Assembly: GCF_000521485.1 (NCBI RefSeq)
Contig: NZ_BAVS01000019.1
Coordinates: forward strand, 1-62,225
Reading direction: 5' to 3'
DNA length: 62,225 nucleotides
DNA from: Gracilibacillus boraciitolerans JCM 21714
GTDB taxonomy: Bacteria; Bacillota; Bacilli; Bacillales; Amphibacillaceae
The notes beneath the pieces were generated by a model. That model saw only the letters and a program-made list of their open reading frames with translations. It ran no database searches and had not been told where the DNA came from. Position numbers and translations under genes: made by a program. Shown in pieces: positions 41,392 to 53,713 of this stretch (the first letter of the stretch is position 1; every line of letters starts with the position of its first letter).

Positions 41392-41648
41392 ACAAAAAAA
41401 CCCCACCCAAAAAAGGGACGAGAGTTTACCCGTGTTGCCACCCTAGTTGAAGTAAGATTACTTCCACTCAAACAGTTAACGCCTGCTTACGTTCATACTT
41501 ACTCTATTTCAGTACAAAGCCTCTGGAATGTCTTTCACATGAGACAAATAGCAAGAATTCTTTCAGCCTGGGAATTCTTTCTCTTTCCTATCGCATACTC
41601 CGTTACTCTTTCCTTCAATGGCTATTATTTATACAATTTTTTCGAATT
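41392..41648 (-). ncRNA. T-box riboswitch, hisS-aspS leader (His)
   Basis: Minus strand: the T-box core AGGGTGGCAACACGGG is followed by the terminator ACTCTCGTCCCTTTTTTGGG with a long U run near 41392. A CAU within TCTCATGTGAAAG is the candidate histidine specifier, less certain than the alaS one. It controls the hisS-aspS operon by tRNA charging. Confidence 0.9.
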
Positions 41649-41654
41649 GTTTAT

Positions 41655-41684
41655 ATCATAATCGTTTCATTATATGGTTGTCAA
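41655..41684 (-). promoter_or_regulatory. Sigma-A promoter of hisS-aspS
   Basis: Minus strand TTGACA (41684-41679), 18 bases, TATGAT (41660-41655), ending about seven bases before the leader start. Confidence 0.85.
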
Positions 41685-41866
41685 GTTTGTTTCTTATTTT
41701 TCGTCACTTTTTGGGTGGAATGTAAGGCAATATCAAACGATGCTGCAATTTCTGTCTGGTACTCTCTTGATTGAAATTCATTAAATTGATGTATTTTTTG
41801 CGTGTTGAAATGATTGGTTGCAGCATTTCTGTTTTGTTTATAGTCTGTACGCATTTTCTTTATCAT
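41681..41866 (-). CDS. Possible small protein upstream of the hisS leader
   Basis: This 61-codon frame is hydrophilic and rich in Asn, Gln and Lys, with HQFNEFQSREYQTEIAAS in the middle. The start is preceded by AAAAAGGA but the spacing is poor. B. subtilis has a small gene at this place (yrzK), which makes coding plausible, but I cannot confirm homology. Its end overlaps the hisS promoter. Confidence 0.35.
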   Translation of the reverse strand: MIKKMRTDYKQNRNAATNHFNTQKIHQFNEFQSREYQTEIAASFDIALHSTQKVTKNKKQT

Positions 41867-41936
41867 TCCTTTTTTACTTTTTATGTTATTTCCGCTATGA
41901 TAGAAGTGATCATTTGTAGAAGGAGCGTTTCTTATT

Positions 41937-42855
41937 GTGAAGAAAAAAGTGGTTTTTATAACGATCTCAAGTATCGTTCTTATTTTGTCTATGTCTTTGT
42001 ATATTTATGCGAAAGAAGTGGAAATAACAGGGGGGAAATTTAAATGTAAGAACGGGACCTGGAACTGAATATGAAGTGATCACGCAAGTTAACCCTCCAG
42101 AGATCTATACCATACTGGAAGAATCAGAAGAGTGGGTAAAAATCCAACTTGCTAATAATGTGGGATGGATACATCAGGATTATTTTGCAATTATAGAAGA
42201 TCAATCAGCATCAGATTCAGATGAGTTAACTGAAGAAGAATCCCTATCTGAGCCTAAGACGACTGAAATGAAAGATGCCGAGACAAACGCTACAGAAATT
42301 ACTGTTCAAACTAATGGAATTAGCGGAAAACGAATTGTCATTGATCCTGGTCATGGAGGAAGAGACGTAGGAGCTATCGGAGCTTCTGAAGGCTTTGAGA
42401 GCTATTATACACTTGATACGGCATTAGTGATGAAACAGGTTTTAGAAGATTACGGTGCTGAGGTATACCTGACTCGTAATCAGGACCGGTATAATCCATT
42501 GACTAGCAGAGTAACTTTTGCTAATTTATACCAAGCGGATGTATTTTTAAGTGTTCATTATAATAGCACGCCTGAATATCCGAGTGCTCAGGGAATGGAT
42601 ACCTTTTACTTCTCTGAACGTGATCAGCAGCTTGCCTCGTATATTCACGAAGGTTTAATTGCATCAACGGATGCACGTGACCGTGGAGTGACACAACGTG
42701 ATCTGCAAGTTTTACGTACGAATCATCGACCCTCTTTATTATTGGAGTTGGGATTTCTCTCAAATGAAACAGAAGAAAATCGCATCCAATCCAGAGTATA
42801 TCTGGAAGCCATGAGCCGAGGAGTTGTTAATGGTTTACAGCAATACTTCAAATAA
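41937..42855 (+). CDS. SH3-domain N-acetylmuramoyl-L-alanine amidase (YrvJ-like; frameshifted)
   Basis: The GTG at 41937 follows AGAAGGAGCG. A signal peptide or anchor (about residues 5-25) precedes a bacterial SH3 domain (VRTGPGTEYEVITQV), an acidic linker, and an Amidase_3 domain. The zinc ligands are the His of VIDPGHGG, the Glu of EGFESYY and the His of LSVHYNS; the catalytic Glu is in LELGFLSN. The frame breaks at 42029-42034: GGGGGG AAA is written where GGGG AAAA gives EITGENLNVRTG. About 305 residues. It acts on the cell wall outside the membrane. Confidence 0.9.
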
Positions 42856-43100
42856 GCTAAAACCATTAAATATTCACCTATGAAAAACGAATGAAATATT
42901 ATTAGCCAAAGAATATCTTATTACACATAGGACAGATTATGCGATATAACTTCAATTTACTAAGTAGTCATTTTGAAATTTATATTAGTTGTAACAAGCC
43001 GGAGCGGCTGTTTAGCAGTAAAAAGCTTTCAAAATTGAAACAGGCATTATGTCGCATCATCTTCCTTATCCACACGACTAAATTTTTTAATTTACTAGAC

Positions 43101-43132
43101 AATAAAAAGCCATACTTTTTTAAGCATGGCAT
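43101..43132 (-). terminator. Terminator of the relA-dtd operon
   Basis: The stem GCCATGC / GTATGGC (one G-U pair) is followed by UUUUUAUUG on the minus strand, 12 bases past the dtd stop. The preceding gap 42856-43100 holds the GC-rich intergenic motif described in the findings. Confidence 0.7.
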
Positions 43133-43143
43133 GACATTATTGT

Positions 43144-43605
43144 CTATTTCTTTGTTTTGCGATCTATAGAGTCGAGAATGATGGTTACTGGTCCTTTGTT
43201 GGTAAAAGAGACATCCATCATTTCACCAAATGCACCAGTTTCCACATGAATTCCTTCTAATCGAAGTTTGTCATTAAAGCTTTCGTAGAGTCTAGTTGCG
43301 ATATCTGGTTTTGCAGCTTGCATAAAATTAGGTCTTCTCCCTTTGCGGGTATCCCCCCCATATAACGTAAACTGCGAAATGGATAAGATACTTCCTTCAA
43401 CATCTTTTAAAGACAAATTCATCTTACCTGTTTCATCTTCAAATACACGCAAATTCACAATTTTGTTTACGAGATATTCGATATCTTCCTCTGTATCTCC
43501 ATGGGTGATACCGATCATCGCTACATAACCATAATCGATTTTTCCTACAATATTTTCCCCTACCGATACAGAAGCTTTATGTGCTCGCTGTAATACTACT
43601 TTCAT
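43144..43605 (-). CDS. dtd: D-aminoacyl-tRNA deacylase
   Basis: This 153-residue enzyme removes D-amino acids from tRNA. The catalytic loop SQFTLYG and the Gly-cisPro region TNKGPVTI are present. A seven-base run at 43353-43359 gives [16 protein letters not shown]; the family has [10 protein letters not shown]. It lies 17 bases after relA, as in B. subtilis. Confidence 0.94.
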   Translation of the reverse strand: MKVVLQRAHKASVSVGENIVGKIDYGYVAMIGITHGDTEEDIEYLVNKIVNLRVFEDETGKMNLSLKDVEGSILSISQFTLYGGDTRKGRRPNFMQAAKPDIATRLYESFNDKLRLEGIHVETGAFGEMMDVSFTNKGPVTIILDSIDRKTKK

Positions 43606-43622
43606 TGATTTGCTCCTTACCC

Positions 43623-45832
43623 TTACTGAATTGTTCGTTCAACGGTATAGACATCCTGAATCTGCTTCAGTCGTTCTACGATACGTCGCAAATGGTTAAT
43701 ATTATGGATTAAAATTGAGACATGAATAAGTGCAATCTTATTACGATCCGACTTGCCACTTACAGCAATTATATTTGTCTTTGATTCATTGATCACTTGT
43801 AATACATCATTTAATAACCCACGGCGATCGAAACCTGAAATCTCAAGATCAACATGGTATGACTTTGATTCAGATACATCGTTTTCCCATTCCACAAAAA
43901 TTAAACGGTTTTCAGCATCTTTTGGTTGCACATTTGGACAATCCTTACGATGAACAGAAACCCCTCGCCCTTTCGTGATATATCCTATAATTTCATCTCC
44001 AGGAACTGGATTGCAACACTTTGACAATCGTATTAACATGTTGTCAACACCTTCAACACGAACGCCAGAATCTCGCTTGGACTTCTTCCTGATCGACTGA
44101 CCACTTGCATTTACTTCTTCTATTTTTTCTGCAATATTTTTATTCTTTTCTTGTTGTGCCCGAATCTTTTCTGTTAAACGGGTAACAATTTGTGCAGGAG
44201 TAATCCCATGATAACCGACTGCCGCAAACATATCTTCTTCTGAACTGAAGTTAAATTTCTCTAAAACGATCACAACATTCTCTTCTGTTAACACATCTTT
44301 TGGTGTGAATCCTGCTTGTCTGATCTCTGCCTCAACCATTTCGCGTCCTTTTATTACATTTTCATCACGACGTTGCTTTTTGAAGAATTGTTTTATTTTA
44401 TTTTTAGCTTGAGAGGTCTGTGTCATCTTTAACCAATCTTGTGAAGGACCATAAGAGTGTTTCGATGTCATCATTTCAACGATATCACCATTTTTCAATT
44501 GGTAATCAAGTGGCTCCATTTTGCCATTTATTTTAGCTCCAATTGAATGATTTCCAACTTCTGTATGAATTTTATAGGCAAAATCAATGGGAACCGAACC
44601 TCTCGGTAGTTCAATAACATCGCCTTTTGGTGTAAATACATAAACCATATCTGAAAATAGATCTACTTTTAGTGATTCCATAAACTCTTCGGCATCATTT
44701 GCTTCTTTTTGCCATTCCAATATCTCACGAAACCATGCAAGCCGGTCCTCATTGGATTGCTGGGATGGATTAACTGATTTTCCTTCTTTATAAGCCAATG
44801 GGCAGCAATTCCATATTCAGCAATTTCATGCATTTCTTTCGTACGAATCTGCACCTCTAATGGAGCGCCTTTTGGACCTATCACTGTGGTATGAAGAGAT
44901 TGATAGAAGTTCGGCTTTGGCATCGCAATATAATCTTTAAAACGGCCTGGCATTGGCTTCCAGCACGTGTGAATAATTCCTAAAACAGCATAACAATCCT
45001 TTATACTTGAGACAATAATCCTAACTGCTAAAAGGTCATATATTTCATTGAATTGCTTTTTCTGAAGCATCATTTTCCGGTAAATACTATACAGATGTTT
45101 TGGTCTACCTGCAAATTCCGCATCGATATGGACTTCTTTCAGTTGTTTTTTCACTTCATTCATTACTTCTTCAATATAATGGACCCGTTCTTCACGCTTC
45201 TGTTTCATTAAATGCACAATACGATAATACTGCTGTGGGTTTAAATAACGCAGTGCAGTATCCTCTAATTCCCACTTGATAGCAGAAATCCCTAATCGAT
45301 TGGCTAATGGAGCGAAAATCTCTAAAGTTTCATTAGAAATACGTCGTTGTTTCTCAGCGGGTAAATGTGTTAACGTACGCATATTGTGTAAGCGATCTGC
45401 TAACTTAATCAAAATTACACGAATATCTTTCGCCATAGCTATAAACATTTTCCGATGATTCTCTGCCTGTTGTTCTTCTTTTGACATATATTTTATTTTA
45501 CCTAGTTTGGTTACCCCCCCATCAACCAGCATGGCGACTTCTTCACTAAATTCTGTTTCTATATCTTTAAAGGTTACCGATGTATCTTCCACAACATCAT
45601 GTAAAAATCCACTGGCAATTGTCTCAGGATCTAATCTTAAATCCAGCAGTATTCCAGCAACCTGTACTGGATGTATAATGTATGGTTCACCAGATTTACG
45701 ATATTGCCCCCCCTCATGTGCCTCTTCGGCGTATTGATAAGCATATTTAATAAAGGATATATCGTCATCGTTAAGGTAGCTTTTTGCTTTTTCAAATACC
45801 TCTTCAGGCGTTAATATTTTATCTTTTGGCAT
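43623..45832 (-). CDS. relA: Bifunctional (p)ppGpp synthetase/hydrolase RelA (frameshifted)
   Basis: The ATG at 45832 follows AAGGTGATTAC. Domains in order: HD hydrolase ([18 protein letters not shown], residues about 60-90), synthetase ([20 protein letters not shown]), TGS ([20 protein letters not shown]), zinc-finger and ACT at the end ([19 protein letters not shown]). One base is missing from a GGG at 44795-44796; restoring it joins AAHWAYKEGKS. Two seven-base runs (45514 and 45707) write VDGGVTKLG and [11 protein letters not shown] for VDGVTK and HEGQYRKSG. About 735 residues. Confidence 0.95.
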
Positions 45833-46014
45833 GTAATCACCTTTTATCATTAGACTTTCCCACTTTACTGTACAGTAAGTGTTTTATCTATCATATCAAA
45901 TAACTTCTAACATTTCCTTATTTTAAGTTACATTTCTCGACAATTTACACATCTAGACAAAATAAAGGAGTCTAATCACTACGCACGTCTCAAACTTTTA
46001 CTTGATTCCAATTA

Positions 46015-46049
46015 TGAAAAAACAGAGCACTCAGTTGAGCACTCTGTGT
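46015..46049 (-). terminator. Terminator of recJ-apt
   Basis: The stem ACAGAGCACTCA / TGAGCACTCTGT is near perfect with a two-base tip, followed by U-rich sequence on the minus strand. It lies just after the apt stop. Confidence 0.8.
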
Positions 46050-46053
46050 TGTC

Positions 46054-46566
46054 CTAGTATTTCATTAATGTCAACACATCGTAGCCGTCTAATTTATCAC
46101 GACCACTTAAGTAAGTTAATTCAATCAGGAACGCACAGCCTACCACGATTCCACCCAATTGTTCTACAAGGTTGATTGTTGCTTCAATCGTTCCACCAGT
46201 TGCTAACAAATCATCTGTTATAAGCACTCGTTGACCAGGTTTGATGGCATCCTTATGAATGGTTAAAACATTTTTACCATATTCCAGTCCGTAGTCTACT
46301 TTGATAACTTCTCGAGGAAGTTTACCTTCTTTACGCACCGGAGCAAATCCTATTTCTAATGCATATGAAACAGGACATCCAACAATAAAACCCCTCGCTT
46401 CCGGACCAACAACCAAATCAATTTCCTTTGTTTCTGCATACGTAACAATTTCATCTACTGCTGATTTATATGCGGGACCATTATCCATTAAGGTCGTAAT
46501 ATCTTTAAATCTTACTCCTTCTTTCGGCCAATCTTCAACAACTGTAATGTACTTTTTATAATCCAT
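46054..46566 (-). CDS. apt: Adenine phosphoribosyltransferase
   Basis: This 170-residue enzyme makes AMP from adenine and PRPP. The PRPP motif [13 protein letters not shown] is at about residues 117-129 and EARGFIVG is conserved. It overlaps the end of recJ by 11 bases. recJ-apt-relA is a conserved Bacillaceae order that ties purine salvage to the stringent response. Intact. Confidence 0.95.
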   Translation of the reverse strand: MDYKKYITVVEDWPKEGVRFKDITTLMDNGPAYKSAVDEIVTYAETKEIDLVVGPEARGFIVGCPVSYALEIGFAPVRKEGKLPREVIKVDYGLEYGKNVLTIHKDAIKPGQRVLITDDLLATGGTIEATINLVEQLGGIVVGCAFLIELTYLSGRDKLDGYDVLTLMKY

Positions 46567-48881
46567 AAATCTTTTCCTCCTCAGGTATCTCAGCTTTCAT
46601 TTGCTCAGATATCCATGCTTTTAATTGTGTATATGATGAATATATTAACAATTCTTCTAATTCCATCGATTGTTTTCGTTCCTGATATACTTCTGCTTCT
46701 GTTAAATCCTTTTTCGAGGGATTATCTGTGGGAATGATCACACCATTTTGACGTGTCACAAAATGAAGCTCATGAAATACTTGGAACATAAATTTAATTT
46801 TTTCTAATTTCCAGCCTTTATGTTGTGCCAGTTTTGGAGCATCAACTTTATAATCAAAATATTTCCTTGTTAGCAGAGATTGATATAACCACTTAAACTC
46901 TTCTCTGTTCGGTAAAGAGCGAAAATAATTACTGCTACTGGTTTTAAAGCAAACTAATAACCGCTTGAAGTCAACTCCCTGTAGCAATTTTCTGATTTCC
47001 CCCCTATTGAACGAGGCAAGTCTAATAAATATAAATTATCAACCGATTTTTCATTTGATAAAATTGTATCAAGATCAGAAATAGGAATATCTTTGCTCTC
47101 CATGCCGTTAAAGCTAACAAAAAATTGATTTGATTGATTACTGTCTATCTGCTTGTTCCAATTATTTGAGCCTCTAAAATCAAACAATTGCCAGCTGGTC
47201 ACTGCAACATCTTTTATCATTATTTGTGGTTTGCGTATACCATTCCACTCATTGACTTGAAGTTCTCCTATCACTTCGATCGGTGTCTGTTTTGCCAGTA
47301 AAGGAAATTTACTACCAAGATTAAATCCTATACTGTCAATCTGAACACCATCCTCAGCAAATTTCATTTTTAAGTGATTTTTCGTAGCCCCCCCAATTTG
47401 TATTATATCAGATGGTGTTGCTTCTAAGTGAAAGAGTGGTTTGGGATTTCCCATTCCAAATGGTGCTAGCTGGTCAATTGTTTCTAAAAGTTTCATATCG
47501 ATATCCGAAATCATAATTTCACCATTCACTTGAAGCACTGGACGGTAATCATCATTGGTCAATTGCTCATTTGCAATTTCATCTAATTTTTGTTGTAATA
47601 AATCGATGTTCTCGCTAGGTAACGTCATTCCAGCTGCTTGTGCATGTCCACCAAAGTGAGTAAATAAATCTTTATACTGCATACAATTATGAAACATATC
47701 GAAGGCATCAATACTTCTAGCTGATCCTTTTGCCTGATTCGTATCAGGATCAATCGTTAAGACGATGGCAGGTCGATAATAGGTTTGTACTAACTTAGAT
47801 GCCACAATACCTAATACACCTTGGTTCCACCCTTCTTTTGCTACAATAATTACGTTCTGATTTATTTCTGTTTGTTCGAACATTTCAATCGCATCTTTGG
47901 TAATATCCGCAACAATCTTTTGCCTTTCTGTATTCAATTCCTGGATATAGTTGGCAAATTTCTCTGCTTCATGAGGGTCATCTGTTAACAGTAAATCGAC
48001 TGCTATATTTGCATCTTGTAAGCGTCCTACGGCATTTAATCGTGGACCGATCCGAAAGCCAATATCCTCTTCAGTTGCATTCCCTTCCATTTGGCAGAGT
48101 TTCTTTAATGCTTTTAATCCTTTTCGTTCTGAACGGGTCAATGCTTGCAAACCATAGTGCACCAATATACGATTTTCATCTATTAATGGCACTAAATCGG
48201 CTATTGTTCCAATGACAACCAAATCAAGAAATTGTTTAGGGAAATAACCTAACAGATGCTCTGCAAATTTAAACGCTACACCAACTCCAGCTAATTCTTT
48301 AAAAGGATATTGATCAGAACATTTTGGATGAATGATCGCATATGCATCAGGCAGGGTTTCTTGCATTTCGTGGTGATCGGTAATGATCACATCGATTCCT
48401 AATTCATTCGCAACTGCTACTTCCTCTACTCCTGCTACTCCATTATCAACCGTAATAATCACTTGGAACCTTGACGATGCGCTTCTCGAAAAGCCTCTTT
48501 ATTTGGTCCATATCCCTCTGTAAAACGATTAGGGATATAATAGTCACACATTGCTCCACTTTCTCGTAATGCTTCCACCATAAGCGTGGTGGATGTAACA
48601 CCATCTGCATCATAGTCACCATAAACAAGAATACTTTCGCCATCTTCAATCGCCTTTTTAACTCTGTTAACGCCTTTATCGATATCTGAGAATGCTGTGG
48701 TTGCATGTAATTGATTTAATTCAGGTTGTAAAAATTGATCAGCCTTTTCTGCAGTATCCATTCCTCTTTTCAATAATATCTGTTTGATTATCGGAGAAAC
48801 ATTTAGATCTGCTAACTCTTGTAAATTTCCAGCATTTGATTCGTTATATGTAAAAATCCATTTTGATTGACTTTCTAACAT
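46556..48881 (-). CDS. recJ: Single-stranded-DNA exonuclease RecJ (two frameshifts)
   Basis: RecJ is a 5'-3' single-strand exonuclease in repair. DHH-family motifs are [22 protein letters not shown], and PRLNAVGRL; the DHHA1 part has [12 protein letters not shown]. Breaks lie near 48466 (one T lost, [10 protein letters not shown]) and at 46999-47004 (six bases for four, [14 protein letters not shown]). A seven-base run at 47388-47394 adds a Gly in [10 protein letters not shown]. The C-terminal extension typical of Bacillus RecJ is present. About 773 residues. Confidence 0.93.
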
Positions 48882-48937
48882 AAATTCACCCCTGACTCAC
48901 TTATTATACAAAAGTGTATCAAGGGTAGCAAACAGTA

Positions 48938-49267
48938 TTATTTTACTGTTTCGTCATTTTCATCTAAATCAGTTGTTTCGGAAGATACTATCTCTTCATC
49001 TACTGCAGTCTTTTCTTGTGCTTTTAATGTATTGATTTGTGAATTTGCTGATTTTAATTGTTTTTGCAAGCGAATTACCCGTAAAACTCCTACAGAAGCG
49101 GTAATAATGACACCCATTAACACAGAAAATAAAATAACAAGGATAAGTGGTGCCTGACCACTTCCAAAAAGATAATCTACCTTCACGGGATCAACATTGA
49201 TCACAGCAAAAATGGCAATAATAACCGCAAATACCACAGCTAAAATGATGTACGTTTGTCCTTTCAT
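48938..49267 (-). CDS. yrvD: LapA-domain membrane protein YrvD
   Basis: The start at 49267 is placed seven bases after AGGAGGT; an ATG at 49273 is too near the site. About 109 residues: two membrane helices (residues about 5-25 and 40-62), then a coiled coil (LQKQLKSANSQINTLKAQ) and an acidic tail. It matches the LapA/DUF1049 family; function unknown. Located between secDF and recJ as in B. subtilis. Confidence 0.85.
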   Translation of the reverse strand: MKGQTYIILAVVFAVIIAIFAVINVDPVKVDYLFGSGQAPLILVILFSVLMGVIITASVGVLRVIRLQKQLKSANSQINTLKAQEKTAVDEEIVSSETTDLDENDETVK

Positions 49268-49351
49268 ATGCATACCTCCTTCGATAACTTCTATATACTT
49301 ATACCTATTATAGCGAATGCAATAAACCATGTCGATTATCATATTTCCAAT

Positions 49352-49390
49352 ATAAAAACAGAGCATTAAGGTATTCTTAATGCTCTGTTT
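49352..49390 (-). terminator. Terminator of secDF
   Basis: The stem ACAGAGCATTAAG / CTTAATGCTCTGT with a five-base loop is followed by UUUUUA on the minus strand. Confidence 0.85.
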
Positions 49391-49396
49391 TACAAA

Positions 49397-51658
49397 TTAT
49401 ACTTGAGGACCGTCGTTATATTTTTTTTCGGTATAGACAATTGGTTTTTTCTTTAATTGTTTTACTGCGCCAAACTAACCATAACTGTGTAGCAATAAAT
49501 AAGGAAGAATACGTACCTGCAATTAAACCAACCACTAGCGCAAAGGAAAAGTTTGTAATCGCAGAAGCACCAAATATTAGTAACATAACAGCAGCAAATA
49601 CAACTGTTAATACGGTATTAATACTTCTTGAGAGTGTCTGCATCAAACTATGATTAATAATTTTAGCTAACTCAGTAAACGAACGTACCTGTTTCTTCTT
49701 CTTGAGATTTTCCCTAATTCGGTCAAAGGTTACAATCGTATCATTAATCGAATAACCTACAATCGTTAAAATCGCAGCAATGATGGTAATATCAAATTCC
49801 AGCCTTGTAATACTAAACAACGCAAGAATAAAGAAAGCATCGTGTAATAAAGCGAGAATGGCTGTTACAGCTGAGTAGAATTCAAATCGGATCGTAACAT
49901 AAATTATAATCCCAATCGAAGCATATAAAACAGCTAAAACCGCATTTTCGGCTAACTCTTTCCCGACGACAGATGACACCGTATTTACAGTCGGCGCACT
50001 ACCATATTTATCTTCAAAATAATTTCGTACCTCAGCAACCTTTTCTTGGGATAATTCCTTGGAAAAACGTGCTACTGCAATATTTTGATTGTCACCAGAC
50101 AGAACGATAGGAGCACTTGCTTCTAATTCAAGATCAGCTAATCCATCTTCAATTTCTTCGGTTGTTAAGGCTTGATCCGCTAATATTTCAACTCTTGAAC
50201 CAGCCGTAAAATCAATTCCTAAGTTCAATCTAAAAATAGCTAAACAGGCAATACCTATGACGACCAAAGCAATAGATACCCGAAAAAATTTCTTGCGATG
50301 TGTAACAAAGTCAAACTGACGACCAAAAATAGTCGGCTCTATTTCTTCTTTACTATTAATATCTAGAATTTGCTCTTGCTTGACGCCAAACCAGCCTTGT
50401 CGTTTATTCAAGAAATTACTGTTGACCCATAGGCCTAAAAATAATCTGGAACCAAACACAGCTGTAACAAAGCTTAAAATAATACTAACTAATAATAATG
50501 TCGCAAAACCTTTAACAGAACTTGTACCAAAAATAAATAATACGCCTGCAGCTATCATAGTAGTAATATTCGCATCGAAAATGGTAGATAAGGAATGTTT
50601 ATTACCAGCTTTGAATGCTGCCTTCACTGATTTACCCTCTTTTAGTTCCTCTTTTATTCGCTCATAAGTTATAATGTTGGCATCAACAGCCATCCCAACC
50701 CCTAGCACAAGGGCAGCAATTCCCGGCAGGTTAACACACCGTTCATCAGCTGGAAGACTAATAATACTAAATAAACATAAATACTTAATGTTATTACAGC
50801 AATTACACCTGGAAATCGGTAATAAAAAATCATATAAGCAAAGATTAATAATACACCAAGCATACCAGCAAAAACCGTTTTATCTAATGCCTGCGCACCG
50901 AACTGGGCGCCAACAGAATTCGAATACTCTTCCTGCAAATCTACCGGTAAAGAACCTGCATTTAATAATGCAGCAAGCTGCTGTGCTTCCTCGATTGCAA
51001 AACTACCTTCGATCATAATATCGGTTGTTCGTAATACACTGTCAAAATTTGGAGCAGAAACTACTTTTGATTCTTCCCCTTTTTTGATTTCTTCTCGGTA
51101 TGTATCGCCTTCTTCGTAATCCAGCCAGATCACAATTTGATTTGGTAAATCAGGATCATTTAATATAGTTTCAGTAGCGTTACCAAAGACATCTGCATCT
51201 TTAAATTTCACGCTGACAATAGGTTGGTTTGTATCAGGATGAAAGTCTTGCCTTGCACTACCTTCTTTAATATCTGAGCCATCTAAATATTTTTTTCCGT
51301 TTACATCCCTAAACGATAATTCAGCAGTTGTCGAAAGCATTTCACGTGCTTGTTCTTGATCTTTAACACCAGCAAGCTGAACGCGAATACGATTCGGCTC
51401 TTCGATATTAAAATTTGGCTCACTAATACCGATCGCATTTACACGACGCTCCAGATTCTCGACTGTCGCCTCTAGAACGTTTGTGGTAACCTCTTGACTT
51501 TCATCTAAAGGTTCGACATCATACAAGACTTCAAAGCCACCTTGTAAATCTAATCCAAGTTTAATTTTATTCGCTATATCTGAATAGGTTGTTCCTATCG
51601 TTGCTCCTAATACCAAAACAATTAGAAAAAAAGCAACAAGTCTTCCTCTTTTAACCAT
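49397..51658 (-). CDS. secDF: Fused protein-export subunit SecDF (two frameshifts)
   Basis: SecDF is a 12-helix membrane protein that uses proton flow to help Sec export. It is fused in Bacillus, as here. The SecD half shows KLGLDLQGGFEVLYDV and the SecF half LNLGIDFTAGSRVEI and YSINDTIVTFDRIREN. A base is missing from a CCC at 50729-50730, splitting VLTLPGIAALVLGVGMAVDA. Near the end an extra A (49445-49450) shifts the tail; repaired it ends KPIVYTEKKYNDGPQV at 49397. About 754 residues. Confidence 0.94.
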
Positions 51659-51739
51659 CTGTAAAGCCTCCCTAGAATTTCACAACAAACATATCATACT
51701 ATAAAAATAATTACATAGACAAGCAAAGAAAGAAACTTT

Positions 51740-52027
51740 TTATTTTTTCCCTAACAACGCATCTAGTGAATCCTGCAAATTATTATCCTGCCAAGACTGT
51801 TGCGTTAAATACATCATATATATATTCGATGGCAAATGAAAAATATCCTGCACTACTTCATGTAACGCTTTTTCAGGATCTCCCTTCCATACTTTTTTAA
51901 TTAAGCATTCCCAAATATCCTCTGATGTTGCTTTTGAATATTCTAGTAGTTTAAATTCGCTAACTTTACTATCCAAAACACTTTGTAACTCTTGCTTCCA
52001 TAATGAAACGACTTTTTTATATGTCAT
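51740..52027 (-). CDS. comN: Post-transcriptional regulator ComN (YrzD)
   Basis: The start at 52027 follows GGAGGAAAGCATT. The 95-residue protein contains SKATSEDIWECLIKKVWKG and LHEVVQDIFHLPSNIYM, typical of the ComN/Post_transc_reg family. ComN controls comE mRNA at the pole in B. subtilis. Its place between secDF and spoVB matches. Intact. Confidence 0.88.
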   Translation of the reverse strand: MTYKKVVSLWKQELQSVLDSKVSEFKLLEYSKATSEDIWECLIKKVWKGDPEKALHEVVQDIFHLPSNIYMMYLTQQSWQDNNLQDSLDALLGKK

Positions 52028-52145
52028 AATGCTTTCCTCCATCCGCTGCTAAAAATCTATCCCAATTTGTCATGCTTGTCCTCATATCATGCATATACTT
52101 CATTGTATATGAAAATTTTCCATTTGAGAAGGTAGGTCGAGTAAA

Positions 52146-53686
52146 GTGACCAAACAAAATTTTTTAAAAGGAACCATTATATTAATTATCGCAGGAATGA
52201 TTACTCGCTTCTTAGGTTTTATTAATAGAATTGTTGTGGCAAGATTAATGGGGGGGGAAGAAGGAATTGGTCTCTATAATATGGCTTTGCAACATTATTT
52301 TTAATGTATACTATTTCTCAAATTGGACTTCCCATCGCCATTGCTAAACGTGTGGCAGAAGCTGATGCAAAAAAAGATATGAAGAAAATCAAACAAATTT
52401 TGATTATCTCTTTATCTATCACGATTAGTCTAAGTATACTATCTTCTTTTTTAATGTATTTAATCATACCCTATATTGCTAATCATTTATTAACAGATAA
52501 GCGGGTTTTTTATCCGATGATGGCAATTATACCAATTATTCCTATAAGTGCTGTTGGCTCCGTAATACGTGGTTATTTTCAGGGACGCCAGAATATGAAG
52601 CCTCAAAGTTACGCTCAGGTAATTGAACAGGTAGTCAGAATTGGCTTTATTTTTGTACTTGTCAGTTGGCTGATACCATACGGAATTGAATATGCTGCAG
52701 CAGGTGCGATGGTTGCTGTTATCTTAGGAGAAGCTGTCTCTTTACTATTTATGTTAAAAATGTTCCAATTAAAAAAACGGATCAAATTAAGAAAAAATGC
52801 TTGGCAATATCTTGCAAATGGAAAAGAAACATTACATCAACTATTCTCCATTGCGATTCCCAGCACAGCAAGCCGACTGGTCAATTCCATATCGAATTTT
52901 TTAGAGCCCATTTTAGTTGCCCAAAGTCTTGCACTGGCAGGATTTCAAGCTACCGTGGCTACGAAACAATATGGTGCATTAACAGGATATGCTCTACCAC
53001 TATTATTTTTACCTACCTTCATTACACATTCGCTTGCCATTGCACTAGTTCCCAATATTAGTGAAGCAGAAGCTAATCAGCATAAGAAATTAATCCATTA
53101 TCGAATGCATCAGGCCATTCGTCTTTCCTTTGCTTCAGGCGCTATTGCAACTGTGTTACTCACCCTTTTTGCGGACAGTATCTTACAATACATGTACGGA
53201 ACTACGAGTGCTAGTCTGTTTTTAAAAATTATGGCGCCTTGCTTTCTTTTCATGTATATTCAATTTCCTTTAAACGCGTCGCTTCAGGCTCTAGATTTAG
53301 CTAAACAAGCGATGTGGAATAATATTATTGCCACTTTGATTAAGTTCGCCTTCTTGGTTATTCTAACTACGAATCCTGAGATTGGTATATATGGTGCAGC
53401 CATTTCCATGTGTGTCGGTGTAATTATTGGAACTGTTTTTCACTTAATCACTTTATATCGCGCGATTCATTTTTACATTCCATTAAAAATGCTCTTAAAA
53501 ATGCTGGTATTAATTTTCTCAACGTTTTGGCTGGGTATTCTATTAATTAAGATTTTCTCTTTTGAAATATCCAATATAATTTCCTTCTTTATTATGGTTA
53601 TCCTTCTATTTGTCGGATATATCATTTTACTATTCAGCCTTCAATTTATCAGTAAAGATGAACTTCAACAACTACGTAGAAAATAA
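52146..53686 (+). CDS. spoVB: Stage V sporulation protein B, MOP-family flippase (frameshifted)
   Basis: SpoVB is a 14-helix MATE/MurJ-like flippase needed for the spore cortex. The GTG start at 52146 reads MTKQNFLKGTIILIIAGMI. The G run at 52250-52257 has eight bases (five expected), which stays in frame and writes RLMGGEEGIGLYNMA. One C is then missing at 52290 (GCTTTGCAAC for GCTTTGCCAAC), so the N-terminal 48 residues are separated from TLFLMYTISQIGLPIAIAK. About 512 residues after repair. Confidence 0.9.
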
Positions 53687-53713
53687 CTCATCAAATTGGT
53701 GTGTTATTTTTCA
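53682..53713. terminator. Hairpin between converging spoVB and yrbG
   Basis: AATAACTCATC / GGTGTGTTATT forms a stem with one mismatch and a T run on the plus side. It overlaps both stop regions. Confidence 0.55.

Noticed and set aside
42939-43169. Plus-strand frame after the amidase gene
   Set aside because: It runs through a terminator and into the end of dtd, has no ribosome site and no family resemblance.
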